A stretch of DNA of 64,000 nt from Planctomycetaceae bacterium (GTDB lineage Bacteria; Planctomycetota; Planctomycetia; Gemmatales; Gemmataceae), in contig PNLP01000011.1 of NCBI GenBank assembly GCA_013823135.1, positions 1-64,000 on the forward strand. Direction: 5' to 3'. The position numbers and the translations under genes are program-made. Below, piece by piece: positions 9,258-20,545 of the stretch. Numbering within the stretch: position 1 is the stretch's first letter; each line of letters opens with the position of its first letter. The notes below the pieces were generated by a model. That model was not told where the DNA came from. It made no database searches and was given only the letters and a program-made list of their open reading frames with translations.

Positions 9258-12200
9258 ATGGGTTGGCTGTGCGCGCTCGTCATCGGCGTTTTCATCTTCG
9301 CCCTCGTCGGGCACGCAATCTGGTGGGCGATCACAACGGCTTTCCGTGAGATTTTCCTATCGACAACCCACGAACCGATCCGAGTTGCACAAGCTAGCCG
9401 CGAACTCCAAAGCTGCCCGGCATGCGGTGCCGAGTGTATCGCCAACACTCATGAGTGCGAATTCTGCGACTTCCACCTGAATACCCCTCAATCGCGATCG
9501 CTGCGGCGAGTCCGGGTCGCGCAGACTGAAGTGGAGTCGCTGGCGGAAGCTGGCGATCTCGACCCCGAAGTCGCAAAGTCGGTGACCGCACAACTGACGC
9601 GTCGAGCGAGACTGATTCAGGGTTTGCTCGCTGATCCCGCGAAGCCCGTTCCGACGCCCGAACCCGCTCCTACAGTCCCCCCGATTGCCGAACCTGCTCC
9701 GACTTTGGCTGCGGTTGTGCCGGTTCTTGAAGCGATCTCCCAAGCGTCTGCTTCCGTTCCCACACCACCGACTGAGTCTGCCACACCAGAACCGCCAACG
9801 CCGCCGCAACGGGGTTCGGTTCTCGCGGCGTTCATGGAAGAGCGGAACATCCTGTGGGGTGAACTGGTCGGCGGCTTGCTCATTGTCGGGTGTTCGATCG
9901 CGCTCCTCGTGACGCTCTGGCACCGCCTGGAAGCGTTCCCTTACTTCCCGTTCCTGCTGTCCGGGTCGATCACGCTGACGCTGTACGCCGCCGGGCAGTA
10001 CACGCTGCACCACTGGAAGTTGACCGCGACCAGCCTGGGATTGCTCGTCATTTCACTGCTTCTCGCTCCGCTCGACCTGTTGTTGCTCACCGACCCCATC
10101 ACGCGCGGCGAACTGTCCTTGCCGTTGGACGTCGGAGTGAAGATTCTGGCGGTTCTAGCGTTCGCATGGGTCGTGCGCGGTGGTAGCCGGGACGTGCTGA
10201 CCGCCCACGCCGAGTGGCGATGGTGGCTTGCGCTCGCCGTGGTGGGTCCGCCCGCGGCGCAGCTCCTTCCCGGCGCGTGGCTCGCGGCCGGGGCCGAGTG
10301 GCTGGCTCTCGCATGCTTTGCGGCGCCGTGCGTCCTGATCCTAAGACGACTCGGAAATGCGGAACATCTCGAACGCGCGACCGGAACGGCGTTGCTCCAG
10401 TTCGTGGGGCTGGCGTTGTTCGCGCTGGTCGCGGCGTGGGGATTGCACCTCGCCCGTTCCCCAGTCGTGGCAATGCAAGTCGTGGGTTTGGCGGTTCCGC
10501 TGGTACTGGTCGGTACCGTGATGGCCGAACTCGGGTTGGCTGTTGCACTCCGTGTGAGGGAAGGCGGGCCGAGGGTGGTTGGTTCCGCTGTCGGGCTTCT
10601 CGGCGTGGTCGTGATGACGGGCGGCCTCGCGTGCGGTTGGGTTCAACCGTTGTCAGTGTTGGTGGGCCCCGCTATCGCCGGAGCGTACTTCCATCGAACC
10701 GCGTTCGCGGCCCGCATTCCGGCAGCGATCGGCCTGGCGGTCCCGGCGTTCGCGCTCGCCGTTGCCGTGGCGTGGTTCGGTCTTGTCGGACGCTGGAATG
10801 AACCGCTCGCTTCCGTGTTGGGCACCTCGGAATGCGGTGCGGTGCTGGCCGCGTTCGCACTGACGTTCGGCGTGTTGGCCGAAGTCCTGGCTCGCCGCCG
10901 ATTCGCTATCGGTCCGGTGGCTTACGCTCTCGGTGCGGTTGGGGTTGGCTTCGCCGGGCTGTTCCTCGTGAGTGCGAATGGGACCGCGAATCCGACGACG
11001 GCCGCGGTGGTTCACGCCGCGTGTGCGATTGGGTTGATCGCGGCGAACGCGCGATGGCGACTGCGGGTGCTGGCACACGGCGGGCTGTGGCTGATTCTCA
11101 TCGGCTCGCTTTGGGCACTCTTCGCCGCGGCTCCGGAACGCTTCGAGAAGTGGGCGTTCGTGGTGTCGCTGGAAGCCCTCGCCTTCGGGTTGCTGGCCCG
11201 CGGGTTGAAGGCACTCCGGCACGGGACTGCGGGATTGATGCGGCGAGCGGGGCGTGATGTGTCCATCGCGGCAACGGTCCTTGCTCCGGTGCTGATGTTC
11301 GCGTCGGACGGTCTACCACTCACGACATGGGACACCGGCACGCTGTTCGTGCTCGCGGCCGCGGGGCTTGCGCTCGCCGGACTGACGGGGGCAGCACTCT
11401 CGACGTACTTCGCTGCCATCGCCGGCTTTCTCGGGTTCGTCCACCTTGCTGCGGTCACGTCGGAATCGGAACCGGCTTTGCGGGCGTTGCTGATCGGCAC
11501 GCTCACCCACGCCACGATTACGATGGTCCTGGCGGTCCGGTGGCGTCGGCTGGAACGCGTGTTCGCGAAACCGTTGCGAACGTCGGCGATGCTGGCTTCG
11601 CTTGCCGGTGGCGTCGTGCTCTTAGCTCCTCCGACGGAGCACACCATCGAGTGGGTCGGCTGTGCGGTCTGGCTGGCCGGCGTGTGGCTCATGGCTGCGA
11701 TTGTGTGGCGTGATCGCAGTGCGTTCTCGGTTTCACAGTGTGCGCTCGCGCTGGCGGCGGTGCTGTGCGGCGTTGCGTGGTTGAACACTCTTGATACGCC
11801 TCCAAGGCAAGTGATCGCGTACTTCCGGCACCCAGCGTTGCATGTGTACGCGATCTCGCTGGGGTTGCTCGGTCTCGGGTGGGCGGTTGCTCGCCACCGC
11901 CTTCGGTGGAACCCGCTTGCTCAGCATCTCTGGACGGAACAACCGTGGTCGGCCGAACGGGTGACGCTCGCCGTCGTGGTCGTGGGGCAGTTCCTGTTCG
12001 CGTTGTCTGCGATTGTCCCGGAGTTGCACGCTGAACTGACTCCGCTCGGCTGGACATTCCAATCCGAGCAGCCGGAGTTGGCGCGGGTGTTCGGCTCCGG
12101 GGTGTGGGGAATGCTTTGCGTGGTGGCGGTCACCCTGCTGGCGTCGTGGCGACTCGCCGGAACCGAACGCGACACCGACGCGCACCTCGGCGGGTTGCTG

Positions 12201-15200
12201 GTGGTGTTCCTGTCGGTGCCGATCGTGTGGGCTGGCACGCACGCCAGCGAAACGGCTTCCGCCTCGGCGCTGCGGTGGAGCCTCGGCGTTGCGTTCGTCC
12301 TCGGCACGGCGGTTGTCTCGCTGCGTTCCTCGTTACGGCACAGGCTAACAGGCCTCGGCTTCCCGTATCACCCGTCGGCAATCATACGGCAGGCGGTGCC
12401 GGTGACACTGGCTGTCGTGGCGGGCGTGGTCGTGCTTCTCTCGGTGAAGGTTGCCGAACTCGCACTGACCGGGCTGAAGCCTTCGGGACCAGACCCGGGA
12501 TCGCTCTTTGCGGCGATGGGGCCGTTGCTGTCGAACGTGGTGCCGTTGCTGCTCGTCGTGGTGGGCTTGGCTTGCTCGGCACTGCGGGAGCGGTCGCCAG
12601 CTTATGCTTTCACGGGCGGCCTCGTCTTCACGGCAACGCTGGCAGCCGGGTATGCAGTTGGCGTTGTCACTGCAGGCGATTCGCTCGACGGCACGCAGCA
12701 ACTACGCATCGGGTTGATCGTGAGCAGTGCTGCTTCGCTGTGGGCAATTCTCTGGCTCGCGGCCGAACGCCGCGTGACGGGTGGAATGCTCCTCGCGGTG
12801 CAGGTTCGACTTGGGCTCGGGGTGCTGGCGACGATCAGCGCATCCGCTGCGGGTATGCTGTTCAGGTCGGCTGGACCACTCCCCGCAGCGTGGGCGGATG
12901 TCGGACAGTTCGGTTGGCTCGCGTTGCTTATCGCACTCGGGGCAACGCTGCGGCACTCGGCGAGGAACGAGCCTCACTTGAAGTTCCACGTGATCGCGTT
13001 GTCGGCGGCGATTGCGGGCGTGCTGGCGGCTTGTGCAGTTCAGCCCTGGGATGCGTCGGGGCAATGGCTTTCATTCCATCTTCTCGGCTGTGCGTGGGCA
13101 GTGCTTGGAATCGGGCTCGCGCTTGCCGTGCAAAGGCGTGTTGAAGCATCGCTTTGGCTCGATGGGATGACAGTGGTGCTCGTGCTGTTCGCGTTGCGGG
13201 GCCGCTGGCACGGCCCCTGGCAGCCGTGGATGTCGGTGACGCTTGCGAGTGTCGCGGCGTTTGTGATGGGCACGTCGGCCGTGTTGAACCGCAGTGGCGT
13301 TCGCGTGGCGGTCTCGGGTTTGTGCGTGAACTTCGCGGCGATTCTACTGTGGCTGCCGCTTGCCGCGCACACTCACTCGGGCTTCCTGCTGGCGAACGCC
13401 GCCGGGCTCGCGGCGGCCGCAGCGATCTGGACACGCGTGTCGCGTCGCAATCCGGAAGCGAACTGGCAGGCACTGACCGACATCGCACGCGGGGTCTCGC
13501 TCGTGCTGTTGTGGTTCGGGTTGTTGCCCACGTTCGCGGGCACCCGCACCGATCCTGTTTGGCTGACGTGGGGTGCCACCGTAATCGCCGCGGGATCGTT
13601 GCTCGCTTCAACTGCCGAGGCGACCGCGAAGCTCACCCGGATCGGATTGTTCGCCGCCAGCGCCGCAATGGTGTTACTCGCCGTCGGCGAGACAACGTCG
13701 CGTTCGGTGTGGGCCGTCTGGCAAACGCCCGTTGCGCTCACCGCTTACGCCGTGTTCCACGCAGTCTGTTGGGCGACGACGAGGCACGCAACAAAGTTCA
13801 TCCCTCGACCACCTCGCCAGGATGCGTGTGTGGAGGGGCTCGCCGGCCATGCCATTCTCGCGACGACGGTGTTGGTGCTTGCCGTCAGGAACGGGCTTGT
13901 CGCACCGGAACTCACCGAACGCCTCGCAAGCGCGTTTGCCGTCCTTCTGCTGGTCGGGGCTGCCGCGTTGCTGCAGCGTGCGGTGCCGACGTTCGCAAGC
14001 GTTCTGCGATATGTTTGTGTCGCACTCGGCGCGATGGTGTTCGCCTCAGCGGCGTGGGCTGTGCCCGACCCGGCGGGTCTTCATCCGTGGCTGCATCGCA
14101 ATGCGTGGCTGTTCGTGTCGTTGATCGCTGTGGGGGTCGTCGGGACGGAACTCGCTTCGCGACTCGGGGAGAACTGGCGTGGTGCCGCGAAGAGAATTGG
14201 CGGCCTGTGTGCCGCGTGCGCCGTGCTCGTGCTGGGTGTGAATCTTGTGCAGCAAGTGCCTGTGTTCGACCCCGTCGCGAAGCACACGCCGCTCGGCCCG
14301 CCAGCGGTACTGTCGATGCTCGCCGGCATCTTCGCGTGTATCGTGCTGGCGATTCACTTCGCCCTTCGGCAGGACCGCGACCCGCTCGGGTTGCCGACCC
14401 GCAACCGTACGATCTACGTCTACCTCGCGGAACTGCTGGTCGTGCTGTTCTTCACACACATCAGGTTCAACGTCCCGGAGTTGTTCCTCGCCGGTGCCGT
14501 GCAATACTGGATGTTCGCGGTGATGGCGATTGCGTTCGTCGTGGTGGGGTTGGCTGAGCTCTTCGAACGCCGCAAGCTCGACGTACTCGCAACCCCGCTG
14601 CGGCGAACGGGCGTGCTGGTGCCATTGATACCGCTGCTCGCGTTCTGGGCGAAGCCGCCGGCGTTCCTCACCACGTTCGCGACCAACAAAGCCCCCGGCC
14701 TCAGTCCGCTCCTCGGGTACCTGGAGAAGTTGCCGCAGGAGTTCAACACTTACGCCTGGTTGTGGTTCCTCGCGGGCGGGTTGTACGGACTGGTCGCGCT
14801 CGCCCGGAACTCGTTCGGGTGGGCGTTGCTCGCGGCGCTCGCCACGAACGCGGCCCTGTGGTCGCTGCTCACACACCATCAGGTTCCGTTCGCGGTCCAC
14901 CCGCAGGCGTGGGTGATTCCGTTCGCGCTGATCGTGCTGGTATCGGAACACATTAACCGGGCCAGGCTCAGCACCGAGACATCGAACGGGCTGCGTTACC
15001 TCGGCGTCGGCATGATCTACGTTGCGTCGTCGGCCGATATGTTCCTCGCGGGGGTCGGGCAGTCGGTGCTGTTGCCGGTGCTTCTCGCGGTGCTGTGTGT
15101 GATCGGCGTGCTGGCCGGAATGTTGATGCGAGTGCGGCCGTTTGTGTTCCTGGGCATCGGGTTCCTGCTCCTCGATATCTTCGCGATGATCTGGCACGCG

Positions 15201-15314
15201 GCGGTCGACCTGCAACAAACGTGGGTGTGGTACGTCTCCGGCATCGTGCTGGGCGTCGCCATCCTGGGACTTTTCGCGGTCTTCGAGAAACGCAAGCGCC
15301 AGCAAGACACGTAG
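9258..15314 (+). CDS. Giant polytopic membrane protein with N-terminal zinc ribbon
   Basis: The chosen start is ATG 9258, giving 2018 residues; the frame is open back to TTG 8976 and an earlier GTG is possible. Residues 2-25 form a first membrane helix (MGWLCALVIGVFIFALVGHA). Next comes a four-cysteine zinc ribbon (CPACGAEC...HECEFCDF), and then a long Pro/Ala linker (TPEPAPTVPPIAEPAP...) at about residues 125-190. From about residue 205 (GELVGGLLIVGCSIALLVTL) to the end, hydrophobic segments follow one another almost without a break, probably 40 or more helices. A basic tail (FEKRKRQQDT) closes the protein. The general plan resembles the DUF2339/DUF2157-type predicted membrane proteins, but this one is much longer and I cannot name its family. 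It has no neighbours in an operon. Transport, lipid handling or envelope sensing are all possible. Confidence 0.8.
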   Translation: MGWLCALVIGVFIFALVGHAIWWAITTAFREIFLSTTHEPIRVAQASRELQSCPACGAECIANTHECEFCDFHLNTPQSRSLRRVRVAQTEVESLAEAGDLDPEVAKSVTAQLTRRARLIQGLLADPAKPVPTPEPAPTVPPIAEPAPTLAAVVPVLEAISQASASVPTPPTESATPEPPTPPQRGSVLAAFMEERNILWGELVGGLLIVGCSIALLVTLWHRLEAFPYFPFLLSGSITLTLYAAGQYTLHHWKLTATSLGLLVISLLLAPLDLLLLTDPITRGELSLPLDVGVKILAVLAFAWVVRGGSRDVLTAHAEWRWWLALAVVGPPAAQLLPGAWLAAGAEWLALACFAAPCVLILRRLGNAEHLERATGTALLQFVGLALFALVAAWGLHLARSPVVAMQVVGLAVPLVLVGTVMAELGLAVALRVREGGPRVVGSAVGLLGVVVMTGGLACGWVQPLSVLVGPAIAGAYFHRTAFAARIPAAIGLAVPAFALAVAVAWFGLVGRWNEPLASVLGTSECGAVLAAFALTFGVLAEVLARRRFAIGPVAYALGAVGVGFAGLFLVSANGTANPTTAAVVHAACAIGLIAANARWRLRVLAHGGLWLILIGSLWALFAAAPERFEKWAFVVSLEALAFGLLARGLKALRHGTAGLMRRAGRDVSIAATVLAPVLMFASDGLPLTTWDTGTLFVLAAAGLALAGLTGAALSTYFAAIAGFLGFVHLAAVTSESEPALRALLIGTLTHATITMVLAVRWRRLERVFAKPLRTSAMLASLAGGVVLLAPPTEHTIEWVGCAVWLAGVWLMAAIVWRDRSAFSVSQCALALAAVLCGVAWLNTLDTPPRQVIAYFRHPALHVYAISLGLLGLGWAVARHRLRWNPLAQHLWTEQPWSAERVTLAVVVVGQFLFALSAIVPELHAELTPLGWTFQSEQPELARVFGSGVWGMLCVVAVTLLASWRLAGTERDTDAHLGGLLVVFLSVPIVWAGTHASETASASALRWSLGVAFVLGTAVVSLRSSLRHRLTGLGFPYHPSAIIRQAVPVTLAVVAGVVVLLSVKVAELALTGLKPSGPDPGSLFAAMGPLLSNVVPLLLVVVGLACSALRERSPAYAFTGGLVFTATLAAGYAVGVVTAGDSLDGTQQLRIGLIVSSAASLWAILWLAAERRVTGGMLLAVQVRLGLGVLATISASAAGMLFRSAGPLPAAWADVGQFGWLALLIALGATLRHSARNEPHLKFHVIALSAAIAGVLAACAVQPWDASGQWLSFHLLGCAWAVLGIGLALAVQRRVEASLWLDGMTVVLVLFALRGRWHGPWQPWMSVTLASVAAFVMGTSAVLNRSGVRVAVSGLCVNFAAILLWLPLAAHTHSGFLLANAAGLAAAAAIWTRVSRRNPEANWQALTDIARGVSLVLLWFGLLPTFAGTRTDPVWLTWGATVIAAGSLLASTAEATAKLTRIGLFAASAAMVLLAVGETTSRSVWAVWQTPVALTAYAVFHAVCWATTRHATKFIPRPPRQDACVEGLAGHAILATTVLVLAVRNGLVAPELTERLASAFAVLLLVGAAALLQRAVPTFASVLRYVCVALGAMVFASAAWAVPDPAGLHPWLHRNAWLFVSLIAVGVVGTELASRLGENWRGAAKRIGGLCAACAVLVLGVNLVQQVPVFDPVAKHTPLGPPAVLSMLAGIFACIVLAIHFALRQDRDPLGLPTRNRTIYVYLAELLVVLFFTHIRFNVPELFLAGAVQYWMFAVMAIAFVVVGLAELFERRKLDVLATPLRRTGVLVPLIPLLAFWAKPPAFLTTFATNKAPGLSPLLGYLEKLPQEFNTYAWLWFLAGGLYGLVALARNSFGWALLAALATNAALWSLLTHHQVPFAVHPQAWVIPFALIVLVSEHINRARLSTETSNGLRYLGVGMIYVASSADMFLAGVGQSVLLPVLLAVLCVIGVLAGMLMRVRPFVFLGIGFLLLDIFAMIWHAAVDLQQTWVWYVSGIVLGVAILGLFAVFEKRKRQQDT

Positions 15315-15778
15315 TAAGCATCCCGAACAGGCTGCGGTCCGGCATGAACCCTGCGACTGACACCTGGACTCTTGCGAATTCAAATGTCAGTGAACGGATC
15401 GTACCAAACCCACGACCCAGCATCCCCGAATATGCGGCCCAATGCCGCGACAGTGGGCGACTTGGCGGGCGTTGGCCGGATTCGACGTCGGACGTGTGAT
15501 AGTAGTGAGTTCGTGGCCATTGTGGATCATGGTCTGTCGCAACCGTAACCCCGCTAAATTGCCATGGGCAACTTAGCGGGATAGCCTCCGCAATTTGAGG
15601 TACCACTTTCCCGAAATCAAACGGATCCGACGATGTGGCCCGCGGCCACCTCATCATCGTGATGAAGCGGGTGTCAGCCTTCTCGACGAGTCCGACGCCA
15701 TCCGTGGTGGTTGATATGTTCGATCTCGGGTGTATATGCCAGCCGAATGCCCCTCTCGTGGTACGGGCCGGGTGTTCC
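15315..15778. other. Intergenic region before the decayed element
   Basis: No gene is visible. Its only notable structure is a near-perfect palindrome at 15550-15580, listed separately. This gap marks a change from the well-kept membrane-protein gene to the eroded element on its right. Confidence 0.4.
15550..15580. repeat. 31-bp near-perfect palindrome
   Basis: CCCGCTAA at 15550-15557 pairs with TTAGCGGG at 15573-15580, and TTGCC pairs with GGCAA inside it, leaving a single A/C mismatch and an ATG loop. No T-run follows on either side, so it is not a standard terminator. It could be a protein-binding site or a mobile-repeat relic at the outer edge of the integrated element. Confidence 0.5.
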
Positions 15779-16051
15779 TCATTTCGCGATAAATGAGGAC
15801 CGCTGCTGGACAGCCCTGAGAGTCCGGTCTGCCGCCGCAAGGTCACGCTCGGCTCGCTTGATTCGCTTTCCGAGGTCGCGGCCGACGGCCGGGTCCGCCT
15901 GCTGGCTCATTATCCGTTCTGCTAAGAGCCGCAAATCGAACACGCGAGCTTCAGCGAGCGCGGCTCGCCCAGCTCGCCCGGCACACAAGGTCAGGACCGA
16001 GGCGACCCGGCTCGTGGAACAGTGGATCAAATCACTACATGTTCTCAGCAA
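15779..16051 (-). CDS. Small hypothetical protein, possibly a remnant
   Basis: An open frame of up to 90 codons. The part after about residue 35 reads like a real helical protein (EARVFDLRLLAERIMSQQA, GRDLGKRIKRAERDLAAADR), charged and coiled-coil-like. The first 30 residues do not, so the start is uncertain or the gene has lost its front. It sits downstream of the broken helicase-like gene on the same strand and probably belongs to the same decayed element. A 31-codon frame beginning GTG 16140 (TEAKIGTRAQLYALMREC...) just upstream overlaps its start and may be another fragment. No function is proposed. Confidence 0.35.
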   Translation of the reverse strand: MLRTCSDLIHCSTSRVASVLTLCAGRAGRAALAEARVFDLRLLAERIMSQQADPAVGRDLGKRIKRAERDLAAADRTLRAVQQRSSFIAK

Positions 16052-16081
16052 CCAGATTCTCTGGGTCCCACACCAGCCTGA

Positions 16082-17584
16082 CTACACTCTCGCATCAACG
16101 CATACAGTTGCGCCCGCGTCCCGATTTTCGCCTCGGTCACGGGGGTGGTGTGTAACCCGTTTTTTCAGTATTCGCCGCCGCTGCCGTGCCCACAGCCCAG
16201 CCAGGTGGTGACCGGTGTCCTGTACATCGACGAGAAGTAGTTCTCTTGCGGGGAACTGCGATGTTGCCAACCAGCTCGGCGGAAGTGGGGGCATCCCATT
16301 GCCGGGGTCGGCGCGGACGACCACGTCGAACTCGTCGCCCACCAAGTTCTCCAACCGAATCGCAGTTGCGATGACGCCACGAGTGGCGTCGATTCGTCGT
16401 CCTTGAGTGTTCGCTCGTCGTCGCCCAAGCCGGATACGACGGGCCAGGTCGGCAGGAACTTCCCAAGGGCGTGAGCCTGCTTCAGCGATTGCACGAGCAC
16501 GAGGACGTGCTGCGGAGCACCCTCGAAGGTTGCAGGCAACGGCGAAGACAACATGCCGCGAGCCTGCTGAGCGTCACCAACTCGAAGAGCGCGGGCCAAC
16601 TTCGCAACACGACGATTTCGCACGTGGCCCGTGCGGACCTTGTTCTTCACGTACGGCACCGAGGTCTTGACCGTCATTGCGATGTGGTTCAACACGCCAG
16701 CCACCACAACCCGGCGTTCGACGTTGCCCGTCCTCGGAACGACAATCTCATTCCGCCCGTAGAGCTGCCAGCAACGGGCCGTCTCGAATGGCGAACGCCG
16801 CCGGATATAATGTAAAAATCCGAAAAGACGCGCGTTACCGGCGTCTGCAAGGCGTTCGAGTAGCCCTGTCGCTTTCCGGACTCGTGTTACGGTGGGGTCG
16901 CTGGGATCGGGGGGCGAGTTCTGCGGTCAGGGGGTCTTCCAGGGTCGAGTAGAGAGCATCCGTGACCAGAACTACTTCGTCTTTGTGTAGCTCGACGCAG
17001 CCCATCTGGCCCAGCAGGGTGACGACGACCCGCTGCCGAATGTCGAACACCTTCCCGTCGTCGGTCACCGCGGGGGTGATCCCGTGGCGCAGCAGCAGGT
17101 GGCCGAGGTCGACGGCATCTTTCTTCGTGCCGACGATCAACACGAACCTCGCGGTGTCGAAGGCGAGGCAGATCTGCACGATCACCCACAGGACTTCGAC
17201 GCTCTGGTCGTCGTACCGAACGAGTCCGCCCCCACCGGCTACGAAGGAAACGACACTGGGGTCGGTGAGAGCCCCGGTGTATCGAAGACTTGCAACCGCG
17301 CTCCGCTCGTCTCCCGACGCAGTGACTGGGATGCTCGCAGACTTGTAGACACCCCGGATGACGGTCTCCAAGCCCGCCCAAACTCGGGCTCGGAGTGTGC
17401 CGGTGTCACTGCGGTGAACCTTGAACAACGCCTGTGCAGGCGTGCCGTATTCGGAGCCGCTCTCGCCAACAACTTTGGGGACTTCGACACGAAGGTGTCC
17501 GAGGAGCTCCGTCGCGGGGGCCACTTCCAGGAACGGCCCGCGGCGGGTGATCGTGACCTTTGATTTTGTCGTGGTCGATCTCAT
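16082..17584 (-). pseudogene. Frameshifted SF2 helicase-like gene of the integrated element
   Basis: Protein-like reading moves through three frames. From ATG 17584 to about 16925 it runs from MRSTTTKSKVTITRRGPFLE to LVTDALYSTLEDPLTAEL. It then shifts at a run of six C (minus strand, near 16910) into DPTVTRVRKATGLLERLADA ... YGRNEIVVPRTGNVERRVVV ... HVLVLVQSLKQAHALGKFLP. It shifts again near 16385 into RIDATRGVIATAIRLENLVG, DEFDVVVRADPGNGMPPLPP and LLLVDVQDTGHH. The last two blocks resemble motifs IV to VI of the C-terminal RecA-like domain of SF2 helicases. No Walker A is obvious in the first half, so the helicase label is tentative. Its ATG overlaps the stop of the next upstream gene (ATGA), which shows the two were once translationally coupled. 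Two frameshifts at low-complexity points could also be sequencing errors. Confidence 0.6.
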
Positions 17585-18278
17585 CGCGATCCTCCGCGGA
17601 CGCCGAGATCGCCACCCGTGGCGGGGGCGTCGTCATCAACGTCATCAACCTCGGGACGACCGCCCCGGAGGTCATCGACGGCGTCCTGCACACGGTCATC
17701 GACGGACTTTTCAGGGGGCGGAGCTTGCAGCCACAGGTCCAGGAGATCACGGGCTTCACGGGCGACGGAGTATTCGCCGGCACGCAACCTGAAGCACTCC
17801 GTCCGGCCGCGTGCCTCGGACGCGAGCGCGTGGATGCTCACCCGGATGGCACGGGCCGCACCAGTGTTGGTCCTCCTCGGCCCGTCGTCCTTGCCGAAGA
17901 ACTCCTCCTTCAACTTCGCGAACTGGGTGCCCCTCGCGAGCAATGCGGCGAGCTTCGCTTGCGTACCGCCGGGCAACTTCTCCGATTTTTCGATGAACGC
18001 TTCCGGGATGTGCCCGTCGCGCACGGCGTCCTGGGTACGGCTGTTGCCCGGCTTTGAGCGCCGAGGTCAACTCCTCGCGCGACGGCTCCGCCCCCGGGCT
18101 GCGGTTGCGAGTGCGGCCAGGTTTTCGAGCAGCTTCAGGCCGGCAACCGGACCTCGGCAGCGGTCACCAGAGGTGGTTTTCGCGCGTTTGAAGCACGTTG
18201 GGAAGGAGCACAACGGACTTCCCACCGAATATGAGCGGAACCTTGACCTTGGACCTGAGGACGACGAGGCGCGACCAT
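17581..18278 (-). pseudogene. Decayed hypothetical gene upstream of the helicase-like gene
   Basis: The 3' part from GTG 18024 to the stop at 17581 is open (147 codons) and reads like protein: EAFIEKSEKLPGGTQAKLAA, FAKLKEEFFGKDDGPRRTNT, AREARDLLDLWLQAPPPEKS, then a very acidic VDDVDDDAPATGG tail. Further upstream, coding-like segments lie in different frames: VVLRSKVKVPLIFGGKSVVL with LLPNVLQTRENHL, then KLLENLAALATAARG, then SREELTSALKAG. This implies several frameshifts in about 250 bases. The original start was probably near 18278, almost back to back with the divergent HTH gene. I do not recognise the family. The gene fits the accessory cargo of an integrated element. Confidence 0.55.
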
Positions 18279-18528
18279 GAACAGCGATAGTCTGGTTACT
18301 CGACTCGAACGGATTGAGGCCGCGCTTACGGCTATCCTCGACCGGGAGACCGTCAGGGAGTGGTACGGGGTCGACGAGATCTCGCGACTCGTTGGCCGGG
18401 GTGAGTTCACGGTTCGCGAGTGGTGCAGACGCGGTCGGCTCAAGGCGGTGAAACGCGGCAGCGGTCGGGGCAAGTTCTTGTCTTGGGTCGTCTCCCACGA
18501 TGAACTGAAGCGCTTTCAGCGAGTGTGA
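18277..18528 (+). CDS. Small helix-turn-helix (excisionase/MerR-like) protein
   Basis: An 83-residue protein from ATG 18277. After a short helical N-terminus (MNSDSLVTRLERIEAALTAI) it has a winged-HTH module of the helix_turn_helix_17 / excisionase type: EWYGVDEISRLVGRGEFTVR, then EWCRRGRLKAVKRGSGRGKF. Proteins like this in planctomycete integrated elements act as DNA-binding recombination directionality factors or replication/regulatory proteins. Here it is divergent from the decayed minus-strand gene and lies upstream of a second HTH gene and the integrase. It has no visible damage, unlike its neighbours. Confidence 0.75.
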   Translation: MNSDSLVTRLERIEAALTAILDRETVREWYGVDEISRLVGRGEFTVREWCRRGRLKAVKRGSGRGKFLSWVVSHDELKRFQRV

Positions 18529-18642
18529 CTGTTACCTGCGGAGCCCCGGGAGTGATGAACGCAAGAGTTCCAAGGTGCTGGAGTTGCCCGTGTTTCGAGA
18601 TGGACTGGTTCGCAATATCACTCACACGAACGAGGCGGAATA

Positions 18643-18879
18643 ATGACTGCGGACACTGCGGACACCTTAACTGTCGATCAGAACGAGGCCGCGAGACTCA
18701 TAAAACTGTCGGCAAAAACTCTCGGCAGGCTGGCCGACGCAGGCGAACTCGTTGGTAGGATCAAGATCGGTCGCCGAGTGCTGAATCTGCGGACGACACT
18801 TGAGTGTTGGCTCATCGCCAAAGCAGATACGACGGTGCGTTGGGAACATCACCCGAATGATGGCGAGAAATCAGAGTAG
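18643..18879 (+). CDS. Excisionase-family helix-turn-helix protein
   Basis: A 78-residue protein from ATG 18643. Its core LTVDQNEAARLIKLSAKTLG followed by RLADAGELVGRIKIGRRVLN is the standard helix_turn_helix_17 plan: an HTH, then a basic wing that reads a short DNA site. In planctomycete elements such a gene commonly sits directly upstream of a tyrosine integrase, as here (the integrase start is 80 bases downstream), and is the likely excisionase. The frame is intact. The last 20 residues are polar and probably unstructured. Confidence 0.78.
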   Translation: MTADTADTLTVDQNEAARLIKLSAKTLGRLADAGELVGRIKIGRRVLNLRTTLECWLIAKADTTVRWEHHPNDGEKSE

Positions 18880-18959
18880 TAACCGCATTCCCGTTCACCA
18901 TGGGACGCATGCGATGCTTCCTGTGCGTCTACGGTGGCCCTTCGCAGGATACCCACATC

Positions 18960-20268
<1,309 letters not shown>

Positions 20269-20545
20269 AAAATCTACCTGATGCAAAGCAGCGATGGACT
20301 CGTGCTAGAGATTTTAGCCAATAGCTGCCACGATTCAATCGCGACAGGAACAAATCGGAACTTCCCGACCAAATCTCTCGATCGCTCTGCTAATGTATGA
20401 TCCACAACGCAGGGTGTCATCACGCAAAACTGATCGATCCGAATCTCACTTCGGTCACGCTACAATACCCTACTCGTCGCCGGGCGACTGGGTCTCCCGA
20501 CATCCTCGTAATCGATCACCGCACCACACTGGAAGTTGCCATTCC
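20269..20545. other. Intergenic region upstream of the phosphatase gene
   Basis: About 280 bases with no gene. It should contain the promoter of tRNA-Arg (minus strand) and that of the PP2C gene (plus strand). I see no repeat and no confident promoter elements. Confidence 0.35.

Noticed and set aside
14046..15383. Minus-strand open frame of 445 codons at the end of the giant membrane protein
   Set aside because: The product is Arg/Glu/Gln-rich, as expected when hydrophobic codons are read backwards. No start signal or domain is present.
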